DNA of 61,486 bases from Desulfosporosinus shakirovi (GTDB taxonomy: Bacteria; Bacillota; Desulfitobacteriia; Desulfitobacteriales; Desulfitobacteriaceae): NCBI RefSeq assembly GCF_020595055.1, contig NZ_JAJDOO010000021.1, positions 1 to 61,486 on the forward strand, read 5' to 3'. Numbering within the stretch: the first letter of the stretch is position 1; every line of letters starts with the position of its first letter. The translations under genes and the position numbers were made by a program. This document shows positions 28,749 through 37,999 of this stretch, one piece after another. The notes beneath the pieces were generated by a model. The model worked only from the letters and a program-made list of their open reading frames with translations, searched no databases and was not told the origin of the DNA.

Positions 28749-28787
28749 TATTTGGACCCTCACCGCTTTTGGTGAGGGTCCAAATAT
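28748..28787 (+). terminator. Terminator of galU
   Basis: Perfect 17-bp arms (28748-28764 and 28771-28787) around GCTTTT, starting at the last base of the galU stop and followed by TTTCTG. Confidence 0.85.
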
Positions 28788-29000
28788 TTCTGTTCTTGGC
28801 CTAATAAATTACCGACTTTTTTTGGACAATGCTGCTTGATTATCGCGAATTATATGGACTGGCTGAAGGCTTTTGACAGTTCGTGAACATAGAGAACAGA
28901 AAATGAACCAGACTCTACAGCAAAAACGACACTCTTCTCTCCTAAAAATTGGTAAAATGCTCTCGTAGTATAAAAAAAGTCTAAAGGAGGGAAGAGACTA

Positions 29001-29750
29001 ATGATACCAATAGACAAAAAGAGAATAGTAACCTTAGCCGGAACGTTAGTTCTTGCGGGTGCTGTTGTTGCAGCAGGGGTGTATGGCCCTAGTGTCTGGA
29101 AGGTTTTCAGGCAACAAAGCGCTATTACTGACCAGGTGGTTATTCAAACACCAGCTGTTGACGGCAATAACAGCATTAATGGCAGTAATGGTACGATGTT
29201 GCCTGAAGGAACTGCTCCACCTGCGGTAAAAGGAACAGCGGAAACAACGCCCACCGCAGCACCCACGACCGTTAATTCACCCCCACAAAGTGATTCGGGA
29301 TCGAAAAATAAGTACAGGGAACCGGACACTAAGCTGATAGACTTGGCGCCGTCTGTCACTGCATTCTTCGGAGAGGCTGCATTAAGTGATGATGCAAAAA
29401 CATTAGCCTTTGGCTCCGCATGGAATATCCACCAATATGTAGATGGTTATCTCTATGGGCCGGCAGCGGGTCCCCAGATGAACGAAGAAGACATTAAGAA
29501 GTACATCGTATTCCATAAAACATTGCTGGACAAGCAGTATAAAAATGAAGCGAATGCTTCCAAAGCTTCAGCCTTTACGAGTTACCTGGATGTGCTGTTA
29601 AACAGTGGGATCGATTCGTTTGATTCGAAGGATAAAACCCGGATTGAACAGTTCCACCAAGGAATTCACGATCTCGATGCTCATCTTATGCGCAATGACG
29701 CAAGTTCAAAGATCTACGGAGCGACGCCATTTGCAACCAAACGGACATAA
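29001..29750 (+). CDS. Membrane-anchored hypothetical protein, 249 aa
   Basis: Not recognised. An N-terminal anchor (KRIVTLAGTLVLAGAVVAAGV) is followed by a low-complexity Asn/Gly/Thr/Pro linker (~50-105) and a C-terminal helical domain (~110-249) with WNIHQYVDGYLYG, IKKYIVFHKTLLDKQY and FHQGIHDLDAHLM. The layout is an extracytoplasmic domain tethered on a flexible stalk. AAAGGAGGG precedes ATG 29001. It is alone in its unit. It could be a wall or sporulation protein, but nothing in the sequence decides this. Confidence 0.6.
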   Translation: MIPIDKKRIVTLAGTLVLAGAVVAAGVYGPSVWKVFRQQSAITDQVVIQTPAVDGNNSINGSNGTMLPEGTAPPAVKGTAETTPTAAPTTVNSPPQSDSGSKNKYREPDTKLIDLAPSVTAFFGEAALSDDAKTLAFGSAWNIHQYVDGYLYGPAAGPQMNEEDIKKYIVFHKTLLDKQYKNEANASKASAFTSYLDVLLNSGIDSFDSKDKTRIEQFHQGIHDLDAHLMRNDASSKIYGATPFATKRT

Positions 29751-30082
29751 TTTAGGTATTAACTGAAGCAATGAACATAAGAATGAAATGAAGCTTAGCT
29801 GCAGCACTATATGCGGTAACTAACTGCACTAAATTGTATTCAAGGTGCACAATGGCGCACTTGTATTTGATAATGAGGTTTATGTATATAAGGCTAAAAA
29901 GTACAATTCTTTGATGAGCATTATAAGACTTTCGGATTTTATATATAGATTGATCCATCAAATTGGTTATTTTATGGATTGACAATCTGCTAAAGCGGAG
30001 GGAGACAGGCCTATCGAAAAAGACTAAATTGAGAATATTATTCCGTTGAAAATTGAATTGGCAATCGGATTAGTGGAAACGA

Positions 30083-30186
30083 CCTTGTGTTTACAAGGTT
30101 AGAAGCTGATCAAGATTGTTTTAAAATTAAATAAATGATAAAAAACACAAGGCCGTCTATAATGGACAGGCCTTGTGTTTTTTGTT
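30083..30186 (+). promoter_or_regulatory. Terminator with a competing upstream segment (attenuator candidate)
   Basis: A 14-bp stem (30141-30154 with 30169-30182) followed by a T run is a good terminator. The 10-mer CCTTGTGTTT of its right arm (30171-30180) also occurs at 30083-30092, so AAACACAAGG at 30143-30152 could pair with either. The first copy can also pair with ACAAGGT at 30093-30099. The rest of 29751-30265 holds no gene that I can support. Confidence 0.45.
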
Positions 30187-30265
30187 AAATACAAAATAAA
30201 TGTCTAACATCTCCTTTCTTTGGTCAATATAGTAATAAAACCATTTGAAGGAGATATTGGTCTTT

Positions 30266-30904
30266 ATGCGTAAGATGAATTATTTGTTTGGAGCGCTGGC
30301 GTTAGGACTTGGTGTACTGGTTGGGACACTAGGTGTGTCTTTACTCACGAATTCGAGTTCCCCGACTTCATTTATCTCCAAGTTGCGTGGCCAAGATAAG
30401 ATACAAACTGTTTCGGGTACCGTGAATGATCCTATTCAGATCCCGCCGCAAGACCCTGGGACAGTCGGCATGTCTGAAAGTGATCTTCATTCTCTTTCTA
30501 ATAAGGATTCACTTATGGCGCAACAAGTTATCACAGACTATAAGCAGAACATCGGAATCTTTTTCGGAGCCTGGAAATCAACAGATATGGCTACCTTTCG
30601 TCTCAAACTTGCTAAAGCGTATACGGGAGATTTATTTGAAAAACATGCGCGGCGGGCAGAAGAGTATTTGGTACAAGGTATAGGCTTAGATGTGAGTCAA
30701 ATAGTCTTCGATCAAGTCGATGTGGAAAGTGTCTCTGAAAACGCCGCGACCCTGCGAGTGGATTATCGTTATACAGCAAAGGATTACAGTTTAACTGATG
30801 GAACTGCAGTAGGGGAAGAGCATGAACAGATTGTTCAAGTTCGTGTCAATCTCGTTAAACAAAGTTCGCGTTGGATAATTACGGGAGAGAGCACAATACA
30901 GTAA
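30266..30904 (+). CDS. Membrane-anchored hypothetical protein with NTF2-like C-terminal domain
   Basis: 212 aa. One N-terminal membrane anchor (LFGALALGLGVLVGTLGVSL), a linker, then an alpha+beta domain: a helix (YKQNIGIFFGAWKSTDMATF), EKHARRAEEYLVQG, and strands ending VDYRYTAKD, VQVRVNLVKQSSRWIITGE. The end resembles NTF2/SnoaL-like or Tim44-like domains; this is a fold guess. ATG 30266 is taken, 12 bases after AAGGAG; a TTG at 30245 overlaps that site. It has the same design as the 29001 gene (anchor, stalk, outer domain). Confidence 0.6.
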   Translation: MRKMNYLFGALALGLGVLVGTLGVSLLTNSSSPTSFISKLRGQDKIQTVSGTVNDPIQIPPQDPGTVGMSESDLHSLSNKDSLMAQQVITDYKQNIGIFFGAWKSTDMATFRLKLAKAYTGDLFEKHARRAEEYLVQGIGLDVSQIVFDQVDVESVSENAATLRVDYRYTAKDYSLTDGTAVGEEHEQIVQVRVNLVKQSSRWIITGESTIQ

Positions 30905-30910
30905 TTGGTT

Positions 30911-30952
30911 AAAAAGGGCTACAGTCTAAAAATGACTAAGTAGTCCTTTTTT
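30911..30952 (+). terminator. Terminator after the NTF2-like gene
   Basis: AAAAAGGGCTAC pairs with GTAGTCCTTTTT (one G-U), and AGTC/GACT extend the stem inside. A TTTTTT run follows. Six bases after the stop codon. Confidence 0.85.
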
Positions 30953-31086
30953 ATGCATAAAACCAGGGTGTATGATAAACTAGTGCTCAGTTAAACCTTT
31001 GGTGCAGCTAGGCGAACTCGTCGTTTAGTTACCTATAGAAAAACGTGTACTCGAAGAGCTGACCAATCAGAGGAAGGAATATCAAC

Positions 31087-32205
31087 ATGATTCGAAGCAG
31101 AACAAGTAATGTCAAACCCGATATAATTGAGGAAATTGGGTATTTAAGAGGATTTGGGGTTTTAGCAGTAATCGCTATTCATACAACAGGCTACTTTACA
31201 GAAGTTAAACAGTTCAACTCCTTGGTTCTGGTGAATTTATGGGCAGATATTTTTTCTCAATTCGCAGTGCCGCTGTTTATCTTGATATCGGGGGTTGTGT
31301 TAGCTAAGAACTATTGTGAGTCATTCTCATTAAAGGAGTTCTACAGAAAAAGAGTACGCTCGATTATTCCCCAATACTTCCTGTTTTCTATCTTATATAC
31401 TGCATTTAACCATTGGGACATCATGAAAAATAGTTCGTTGGATACTAACTTCGCACTTTTACTAAATAATATTTGGCTTGCAGATGCTTCATATCATCTA
31501 TGGTTTTTTTCGATCATCATTCAATTTTACATCCTTTATCCCCTGATCATAAGAATTTACTCGTTATTCAAACAGAGAAATAGATCAGAACTGTTGTTGG
31601 TTCTAATGTTAATGATACAGACATTTTTTATGGCTGGCCTGCACACCTCATATTTATCAGGTACAAAAATTAACTTTATGGGCTTTCTTTTTTACTTTTG
31701 CTTAGGGATTTATACTTGGGATCATTTTGACTCCTTTAAGGGGAAATTCACGGTGCCAAAGTCCTTTTTATTGATCATGTCCATTGCCCTAACTTTAGGA
31801 ACCAGTTTTTTTGTAATTATCGGTTTAACGACAGGCTATAGATATGACTCCATTCCAGCTTACTTCTTCATAGGTCCGGAGCTCATATATCCTGTTCTGA
31901 GAGTCATCTCCTTTTTATTTCTCTTTAAGGTGTCTATGAGCTTTCTTGGGAAAAGGAGAAGTATCTTTGCTAAAGTTATTAAAAGAATCGGAGATTATTC
32001 CTTCGGAATCTATCTAATCCATATCTTTTTTAACCAATCCGCTATTAAAATCCTCAGGAACTATCAGATAGATTTTGATAGTTGGGCTTTTTATCCCATA
32101 GTATTTGCTATCACGATTATTTTAAGCTATTTAAGTATTAGGCTGGTTAGTTTCCTTCCTTTTAGTTACTATTTAGTAGGCTCTCAGAGCAGAAAAAGAT
32201 CTTAA
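31087..32205 (+). CDS. Acyltransferase 3 family membrane protein (OafA/WecH-like)
   Basis: 372 aa with about ten membrane helices. Family marks: EIGYLRGFGVLAVIAIHTTGY near the N-terminus with the catalytic-type His, AVPLFILISGVV, FYRKRVRSIIPQYF, YHLWFFSIIIQFY, and FGIYLIHIFF near the end. Such enzymes add acetyl or other acyl groups to surface sugars, so a role in O-acylation of the nearby polymer is likely but not shown. GAGGAAGGAAT upstream of ATG 31087. It has its own spacing on both sides. Confidence 0.85.
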   Translation: MIRSRTSNVKPDIIEEIGYLRGFGVLAVIAIHTTGYFTEVKQFNSLVLVNLWADIFSQFAVPLFILISGVVLAKNYCESFSLKEFYRKRVRSIIPQYFLFSILYTAFNHWDIMKNSSLDTNFALLLNNIWLADASYHLWFFSIIIQFYILYPLIIRIYSLFKQRNRSELLLVLMLMIQTFFMAGLHTSYLSGTKINFMGFLFYFCLGIYTWDHFDSFKGKFTVPKSFLLIMSIALTLGTSFFVIIGLTTGYRYDSIPAYFFIGPELIYPVLRVISFLFLFKVSMSFLGKRRSIFAKVIKRIGDYSFGIYLIHIFFNQSAIKILRNYQIDFDSWAFYPIVFAITIILSYLSIRLVSFLPFSYYLVGSQSRKRS

Positions 32206-32346
32206 ATTAAGATCTTTAAAGGGATTTTTTGAGTCGCCTTGAACAGAGGCTGCCGATTGTTCATAGTTGTAAAACCATGTGAGTTGTAGTAAACTTTAGA
32301 ACGATAAAGTTTAATGTTGAGGTGTAGCGAGAAAGGGTTGAGCAAC

Positions 32347-34221
32347 GTGTTATTCCGCAAACGAACGTTGATTTTAATGCTGATTGATGCTTTGTTAATC
32401 AACTTGGCAGCTTTCGGCAGTTTTTATTTGCGCTTTGATGAAGGTATACCCTTAAATTATTACCAGACTTATTATCAGACAGCCATTGGCGGGACTATTT
32501 TATATCTTGCGGTTTTCTACGTCTTTGGGTTATATAATCGTCTTTGGCAGTATGCAAGTACAGGGGAGTTACTTTCGATTGTTTATGCTGTTTCAGTTGG
32601 AACTGGAGGAACAGTAGCAGTGGTATACTTTTATGGTATATCTAATGCAGCAACTCTCACCTATATTAGGATGCCACACACTGCAGCATTGCTTCTTTGG
32701 TTGGCAATGGTTTTTTTAATTGGAGGTTCGCGGTTTATTTGGCGGATCTTACAGGAAAATACCTTAGATCGTCATGTCCCAGGCTCGCAGAAACTAGTAC
32801 TTATTGTTGGGGCAGGAGATGCCGGAGTATTAGCTGCCCGAGAATTAAAAAACCGTAATTATCGAGATGGTCGCCCAGTCGGTTTTATCGATGATAATCA
32901 TTCAAAACAGAAGTTGCAGTTACTTGGAATTCCAGTCTTAGGTACGAGGATCGATATTGCCCGTATTGTAAAAGGACATAACGTGGATGAAGTTATCATT
33001 GCCATGCCATCGGCTTCAGGCCAATCCGTTCGCGAAATTGTGGAAATATGTGAAAAATCCGGGGTCGTTTTAAAAATAATGCCGGGTGTCTATGACATTA
33101 TTAGCGGAGACATTAATGTTAACCCGATTCGACAAGTCCAGGTGGAGGACTTGCTTGGTCGAGACCCGGTTTCCGTTGATCTGGAGGAAGTAGCGGGTTA
33201 TGTTGCAGGAGAAACTGTGTTTATCACAGGAGCCGGTGGATCCATCGGCTCGGAAATCTGTCGTCAGATTGCCAGGTTTAATCCAGGGAAGCTGGTTCTG
33301 CTCGGACACGGGGAAAACAGTATTTTTGACATCGAACAAGAATTGCGTGTCGAACACCCGGGAATCGACTACATAACTGAGATCTTGGATATCAAAGACC
33401 GAGAAAAGGTTTTCTTAATCTTTAATAGATATAAGCCGGGGGTTGTCTTCCACGCTGCAGCCCATAAACATGTCCCTTTGATGGAAAGAAACCCGGAAGA
33501 AGCTCTAAAGAATAATGTTGTTGGGACACAGAATTTAGCTGAAGCCGCCGATCAAGTAAAAGTAAAGACCTTCGTTTCGATTTCTACAGACAAGGCGGTT
33601 AATCCAACAAGTGTTATGGGAGCTACTAAGCGTACCGCGGAAATGCTTATCCAAAGCTTGGATCTTCGTTCTCAAACGAAGTTTGTAGCCGTCCGGTTTG
33701 GCAATGTTTTAGGAAGCCGCGGCAGTGTGATTCCTACCTTTAAACGGCAAATTGCTCAAGGCGGGCCAGTTACGGTAACTCATCCGGATATGGTTCGCTA
33801 CTTTATGACAATTCCTGAAGCGGCCCAGTTAGTCATCCAAGCAGGAGCCATGGGACGCGGCGGTGAGATCTTCATCTTAGATATGGGGAAACCGGTTAAG
33901 ATCGTGGATTTAGCCAAAGACCTAATCAGGCTTTCGGGTTTCCACCCCGATGTTGATATTAAGATCCAATTCACAGGGATTCGGCCGGGTGAGAAGCTCT
34001 TCGAAGAATTATTGACGGCTGAAGAAGGAGTTACATCGACTAAACACAGTAGAATCTTCGTTGCAAAACCGAATGGAATCGACGTAAAACTCCTGGAAGA
34101 GTTAACCCATGTCATTCGAGAACGAGGCAGCTTTTTAACCAGAGATGAAGTTATTGAATTGTTACAGACCGTGATCCCCACTTTTCGTAAGAAGGTGGAA
34201 AAAGTTGTAGTTAATCACTGA
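32347..34221 (+). CDS. UDP-GlcNAc 4,6-dehydratase-type membrane enzyme (PglF/WbpM/CapD family)
   Basis: 624 aa. Four N-terminal membrane helices (LMLIDALLINLAAFGSFYLR first), a CoA-binding-like Rossmann domain (LIVGAGDAGVLAARELKN near 155), and the catalytic SDR domain (VFITGAGGSIGSEICRQI near 293; SISTDKAVNPTSVMGATKR with the Met/Lys pair of this subfamily). It turns UDP-GlcNAc into the 4-keto-6-deoxy sugar, the first step to bacillosamine-type sugars, for which the DegT enzyme at 47539 could be the next. GTG 32347 is chosen, nine bases after AAAGGG; ATG 32314 has no site. Confidence 0.9.
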   Translation: MLFRKRTLILMLIDALLINLAAFGSFYLRFDEGIPLNYYQTYYQTAIGGTILYLAVFYVFGLYNRLWQYASTGELLSIVYAVSVGTGGTVAVVYFYGISNAATLTYIRMPHTAALLLWLAMVFLIGGSRFIWRILQENTLDRHVPGSQKLVLIVGAGDAGVLAARELKNRNYRDGRPVGFIDDNHSKQKLQLLGIPVLGTRIDIARIVKGHNVDEVIIAMPSASGQSVREIVEICEKSGVVLKIMPGVYDIISGDINVNPIRQVQVEDLLGRDPVSVDLEEVAGYVAGETVFITGAGGSIGSEICRQIARFNPGKLVLLGHGENSIFDIEQELRVEHPGIDYITEILDIKDREKVFLIFNRYKPGVVFHAAAHKHVPLMERNPEEALKNNVVGTQNLAEAADQVKVKTFVSISTDKAVNPTSVMGATKRTAEMLIQSLDLRSQTKFVAVRFGNVLGSRGSVIPTFKRQIAQGGPVTVTHPDMVRYFMTIPEAAQLVIQAGAMGRGGEIFILDMGKPVKIVDLAKDLIRLSGFHPDVDIKIQFTGIRPGEKLFEELLTAEEGVTSTKHSRIFVAKPNGIDVKLLEELTHVIRERGSFLTRDEVIELLQTVIPTFRKKVEKVVVNH

Positions 34222-34312
34222 ACTAAGTCCAGCTAAAGCCAGACTTGAGATGAAACAGAAAAGTGAAACTCCCACTTCAGGAGTGGGAGTCTTAGAATGG
34301 ATTAAGGAGAGA
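34219..34312 (+). repeat. IS200/IS605-like end remnant, copy 2
   Basis: Starts at the stop codon of the preceding gene. A diverged TGAACTAAGTCCAGCTAAAG head is followed by a perfect hairpin ACTCCCACT/AGTGGGAGT (34268-34276 and 34282-34290) and a tail like that of copies 1 and 3, ending at the ribosome site of the next gene. Confidence 0.5.
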
Positions 34313-34321
34313 TTTATTAAG

Positions 34322-35677
34322 ATGTTAACCGTACGGAATGTAATTACTGACGAAGATGTGGTTGCCAAAGCTCTCAAAGAAAAAATAGAAAAACATGAAG
34401 CAAGAATTGGAGTTATCGGTTTAGGATATGTAGGACTCCCTTTAGCTGTAGAAAAAGGGAAAGTCGGATTTCCCGTGACAGGTTTTGACATCAACCCGGC
34501 ACGTGTGGACCGCGTCAATGCAGCGGACAACTATATTGGGGATGTCAAAGATGAAGATCTCAAGGATGTTGTGCAGAGCGGGTTGTTGATCGCAACCACA
34601 GATTTCTCGCGCTTAGCGGAATGCGATGTCATAATTATTTGTGTACCTACCCCTTTAACCATCACTCGTGACCCGGATATCTCCTACATGCAGGCGTCGA
34701 CAGAAGAGATCAGAAAATATCTTCGCCCGGGACAGATAATCACCTTAGAGAGCACGACCTATCCAGGCACAACAGAGCAAGTCATTCTGCCTTTATTAGA
34801 AAAGACAGGACTCAAAGTGGGTCGCGACTTTTTTCTCGCCTTCTCACCGGAGCGCGTCGATCCAGGCAACAAACGCTTCAGTACAAAAAACACCTCTAAA
34901 GTGGTGGGAGGAATGACTCCCGCATGCTTAGAAATTGCTTATTCACTCTATACCCAAACTATATCCAATGTGGTTCCCGTATCCTCACCGGCGGCTGCTG
35001 AGTTGACCAAAGTCTTTGAAAACACTTACAGAGCGGTTAACATTGCTATGGTGAACGAACTAATGATGCTCTGTGACCGCATGGGAATTGATATATGGGA
35101 AGTGGTTGAAGCCGCAGGAACAAAACCATTCGGAATTCAAACCTTTTACCCCGGTCCGGGAGTAGGAGGGCACTGTATCCCTATTGATCCCTTCTACCTC
35201 ACCTGGAAAGCTCGTGAGTATGATTTCCATACCCGCTTCATTGAACTTGCCGGTGAGATCAATGTAGAAGTTTCATATTATGTTATCAATAAAGTTGTGC
35301 GTGCCTTAAATAGTGTCAACAAGAGCTTGAAAGATGCTAAGATCTTTGTCCTTGGGGTAGCCTATAAAAAGGATATTGATGACATGCGCGAATCTCCAGC
35401 CTTAAAAATTATCGAACTCTTGCGCAAGCAGGGGGCAAGTATCACCTACCATGACCCCTATATTCCGGTTATTGAGCCACACGGTGGAAGTATGCTTCAC
35501 TTGGAGAGTGTCCCCCTGACGGATGAAGTCTTAGCTAATTCGGACGCTGTCTTAATCCTAACCGATCATACGGCAGTGGATTATGAGAGAGTTGTTGACA
35601 AGGCCAAACTCGTAGTAGATACCCGTAATGCCACGAAAAATGTTCTCAGCAATCGTGAGAAGATCGCTAAAATCTAG
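34322..35677 (+). CDS. wbpA: UDP-N-acetyl-D-glucosamine 6-dehydrogenase (WbpA-type)
   Basis: 451 aa. NAD motif GVIGLGYVGLPLAVEKGK near residue 37, FDINPARVDRVN, the central helix FENTYRAVNIAMVNEL, the catalytic Cys in GPGVGGHCIPIDPFYL, and VLGVAYKKDIDDMRESPAL. It oxidises UDP-GlcNAc to UDP-GlcNAcA. With the genes at 36051, 37107, 38000 and 42763 it makes up the full WbpA-B-D-E-I set. ATG 34322 follows AAGGAGAG; the in-frame extension upstream runs through repeat copy 2 and is unlikely to be coding. Confidence 0.9.
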   Translation: MLTVRNVITDEDVVAKALKEKIEKHEARIGVIGLGYVGLPLAVEKGKVGFPVTGFDINPARVDRVNAADNYIGDVKDEDLKDVVQSGLLIATTDFSRLAECDVIIICVPTPLTITRDPDISYMQASTEEIRKYLRPGQIITLESTTYPGTTEQVILPLLEKTGLKVGRDFFLAFSPERVDPGNKRFSTKNTSKVVGGMTPACLEIAYSLYTQTISNVVPVSSPAAAELTKVFENTYRAVNIAMVNELMMLCDRMGIDIWEVVEAAGTKPFGIQTFYPGPGVGGHCIPIDPFYLTWKAREYDFHTRFIELAGEINVEVSYYVINKVVRALNSVNKSLKDAKIFVLGVAYKKDIDDMRESPALKIIELLRKQGASITYHDPYIPVIEPHGGSMLHLESVPLTDEVLANSDAVLILTDHTAVDYERVVDKAKLVVDTRNATKNVLSNREKIAKI

Positions 35678-35714
35678 ACTCTGAAATATGGCGATTGAGG
35701 TATAGAAACCCAAC

Positions 35715-35748
35715 GCTTTAAGGGGAATCAGCAGATTCCCCTTAAAGC
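35715..35748 (+). terminator. Strong hairpin after wbpA
   Basis: Perfect 15-bp arms (35715-35729 and 35734-35748) with a four-base loop, 37 bases after the stop. There is no T tract, so it may stabilise the 3' end or stop transcription weakly. The gap 35678-36050 otherwise holds repeat copy 3. Confidence 0.5.
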
Positions 35749-35854
35749 TGTACAGTACAAGCAAAGAACAGCATATTCTTAAAATTAACCCCGACAACAG
35801 ACAGTTCCTTGTCTCTACAGCCTTAGAAGTGGGATGATTTCCAGCAAGCGAAAG

Positions 35855-36028
35855 TGAACTTGTTCAGCTAAAGCTGTACATGGAGACTTCGGGGAGTATA
35901 CCTTCTTCGCGTCAAATGTTCCTATTGGGAAAGGCCCTCGGAGATACTCTCGACCGGAGACTATCGTCACTGAAGTAGAATAAGGAACACCCACTTGAAG
36001 AAGTGGGAGTCTCGGAATTGATAAATCA
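35855..36028 (+). repeat. IS200/IS605-like end remnant, copy 3 (longest)
   Basis: Head TGAACTTGTTCAGCTAAAG is close to copy 1. It is followed by about 110 bases of further pairing-prone sequence and ends with CCCACTT/AAGTGGG (35990-35996 and 36001-36007), GAGTCTC and a TCAAGG tail just ahead of the wbpB-like gene. No transposase frame is present. Confidence 0.5.
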
Positions 36029-36050
36029 AGGAAAGAGTGGTTGTATTTAT

Positions 36051-37094
36051 ATGAACGGAGAAAACAGAATTCGGTTTGCAATTATAGGGTGTGGGCGAAT
36101 TGCCCCAAAACATGCAGAATCTATAGTTTCCCTTCCTGAGGCAGACCTAGTCGCAGTCTGTGATATAGTGCCGGAGTTGGCCCAAGCCTTTGCCGATAAA
36201 TATGGGGCAGAGCCCTACACCGATTATAGGGAAATGCTGAAAAGGACAGACATTGATGTCGTTACTATTGCAACTTCCAGTGGCATACATGCGGAAATCG
36301 GAATTGCTGCAGCTGAAGCAGGCAAACATATACTTGTAGAAAAGCCAATGGCCATGACCTTGAAAACAGCGGATGCTATGATTGCGGCTTGCCGTAAAGC
36401 GGGTGTAAAATTAGGTGTCATTCATCAAAACCGTTTTAATGACTCAGTGAAACTCCTTCGTGGGGCATTAGAAGATGGACGTTTTGGTAAATTGACTCAT
36501 GGACAGGCTACAGTGCGTTGGAATCGGAATGATAACTATTATACGCAAGCACCTTGGCGCGGGACAAAACTCCATGACGGCGGGGTACTCATGAATCAGT
36601 CGATACATAACATTGACCTCCTGCAGTGGAGCTTTGGACCGGTGGAGTCAGTTTTTGGATATACAGAAACATTTATGCGCAAAATTGAAATGGAAGATAT
36701 GGGAGCAGCCGTTATCAAATTTAAAAGCGGTGCCATCGGAATCATTGAGGCAGCCTCTACTATTTATCCTACGAACATTGAAGAGACCTTGAATGTTTTC
36801 GGTGAAACGGGATCCGTCATTGTTGGCGGAATTGCAGTCAACCGCATCGAAGTCTGGGAGTTCCCGGACAGCGCAGAGGAAAAAGAAACGATCTTCGCCA
36901 GCCAAGCAGGGGACCCTCCAAACGTTTACGGCTTTGGCCACCGAGAAATCATCTCAGATATGATTCAAGCGATTCGAGAAGACAGAGTACCGGCCATACC
37001 GGGAGAAGAGGGACGCAAGGCATTAGAGATTATTCTGGCGATTTATAAGTGCCAAGAGACGAAGGAACCGATCGTGTTTCCGTTGGTTGAGTAG
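36051..37094 (+). CDS. wbpB: Gfo/Idh/MocA-family sugar oxidoreductase (WbpB-type)
   Basis: 347 aa. NAD motif AIIGCGRIAPKHAESI, then ILVEKPMAMTLKTAD with the conserved EKP, GGVLMNQSIHNIDLLQW with the active-site region, and the end PGEEGRKALEIILAIYK typical of this family. In the WbpA-B-E-D-I route it oxidises C3 of UDP-GlcNAcA so that the next enzyme can aminate it. ATG 36051 is preferred; the in-frame ORF from 36003 would translate the IS605-like repeat tail. It is 12 bases ahead of the acetyltransferase. Confidence 0.87.
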   Translation: MNGENRIRFAIIGCGRIAPKHAESIVSLPEADLVAVCDIVPELAQAFADKYGAEPYTDYREMLKRTDIDVVTIATSSGIHAEIGIAAAEAGKHILVEKPMAMTLKTADAMIAACRKAGVKLGVIHQNRFNDSVKLLRGALEDGRFGKLTHGQATVRWNRNDNYYTQAPWRGTKLHDGGVLMNQSIHNIDLLQWSFGPVESVFGYTETFMRKIEMEDMGAAVIKFKSGAIGIIEAASTIYPTNIEETLNVFGETGSVIVGGIAVNRIEVWEFPDSAEEKETIFASQAGDPPNVYGFGHREIISDMIQAIREDRVPAIPGEEGRKALEIILAIYKCQETKEPIVFPLVE

Positions 37095-37106
37095 GAGTGA
37101 TGAATT

Positions 37107-37952
37107 ATGAATCATAATCTCATAGCCCACAGTGCAACTGTCCCAATAACCACAACCGTCGGGCCGTTTTGTGTGATCGGAGAAAATGTTGTGCTTGGGG
37201 AAAATGTCATCTTGGGAGTTGGGTGTGTCCTTAGCGACGAAGCAAAGGTCGGGGACGGGGTTGAGCTGGGTAACTATGTGAGTATTGGTCGAGGTGCGGT
37301 AATAGGACAGCAAACTCGCGTAGGAGATCATACCACCGTTTATCCGCAAGCTATTCTTGGGGAAGATGGATTTATTGGCAGCAATTCTTCAATCGGACGT
37401 CTGCCGAAGGCTTCGGCAACGAGTACAGTTAAAGCACAAGCGGACATGCCCGCTCTTCAGATAGGTAATGGATTTACGATAGGTTGTTCTGCCGTCCTTT
37501 ATGCCGGCACCAACTATGCTGATAAGGCCTTTGTTGGAGATGGAGCAGTCGTTCGTGAGAGATGTTCAATTGGGCAGAACGTGGTTATCGGCAGCGGAGT
37601 AGTAGTAGAAAATGACACTAAGATTGGCGAATTCACCAAGATACAGACAGGTTCATATATAACTGCCTATATGGAAATCGAAGAACGAGTGTTTATAGCG
37701 CCCATGGTTACGACGACCAATGACAATTACATGGGACGGACTGAAAAACGCTTTAAAGAAATCAAAGGCCCTACCATTCAGCGAGGGGCCCGTGTTGGCG
37801 GAGGCTCGATCCTTTTGCCAGGGGTGAAGGTAGCTCCGGAAACCTTTGTGGCTGCGGGGGCATTGGTTAGCAAAGATACCACGGAAAAGCGAGTTATCAA
37901 GGGGTTCCCCGCCAAAGATCTTCGAGCAGTTCCAGACGAAGAGTTACTATAG
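37107..37952 (+). CDS. Left-handed beta-helix N-acetyltransferase (WbpD-like, long form)
   Basis: 281 aa of hexapeptide repeats ([33 protein letters not shown] and so on) over nearly the whole length, with the acetyl-CoA/substrate end [17 protein letters not shown] and [21 protein letters not shown]. Known WbpD enzymes are about 190 residues, so this one carries an extra block of coils at the N-terminus. It should N-acetylate the 3-amino sugar made by the aminotransferase. TAGGAGTGA precedes ATG 37107. Between wbpB and wbpE genes, with short gaps. Confidence 0.85.
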   Translation: MNHNLIAHSATVPITTTVGPFCVIGENVVLGENVILGVGCVLSDEAKVGDGVELGNYVSIGRGAVIGQQTRVGDHTTVYPQAILGEDGFIGSNSSIGRLPKASATSTVKAQADMPALQIGNGFTIGCSAVLYAGTNYADKAFVGDGAVVRERCSIGQNVVIGSGVVVENDTKIGEFTKIQTGSYITAYMEIEERVFIAPMVTTTNDNYMGRTEKRFKEIKGPTIQRGARVGGGSILLPGVKVAPETFVAAGALVSKDTTEKRVIKGFPAKDLRAVPDEELL

Positions 37953-37999
37953 TGCCCTCGTGCTATGGGTTGAATATAGAAGAGAAAGGGAAGATTATA

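Noticed and set aside
29752-29985. 77-residue minus-strand reading frame in the gap before the NTF2-like gene
   Set aside because: No ribosome site, unlikely composition, and nothing recognisable; it is best taken as chance in AT-rich DNA.
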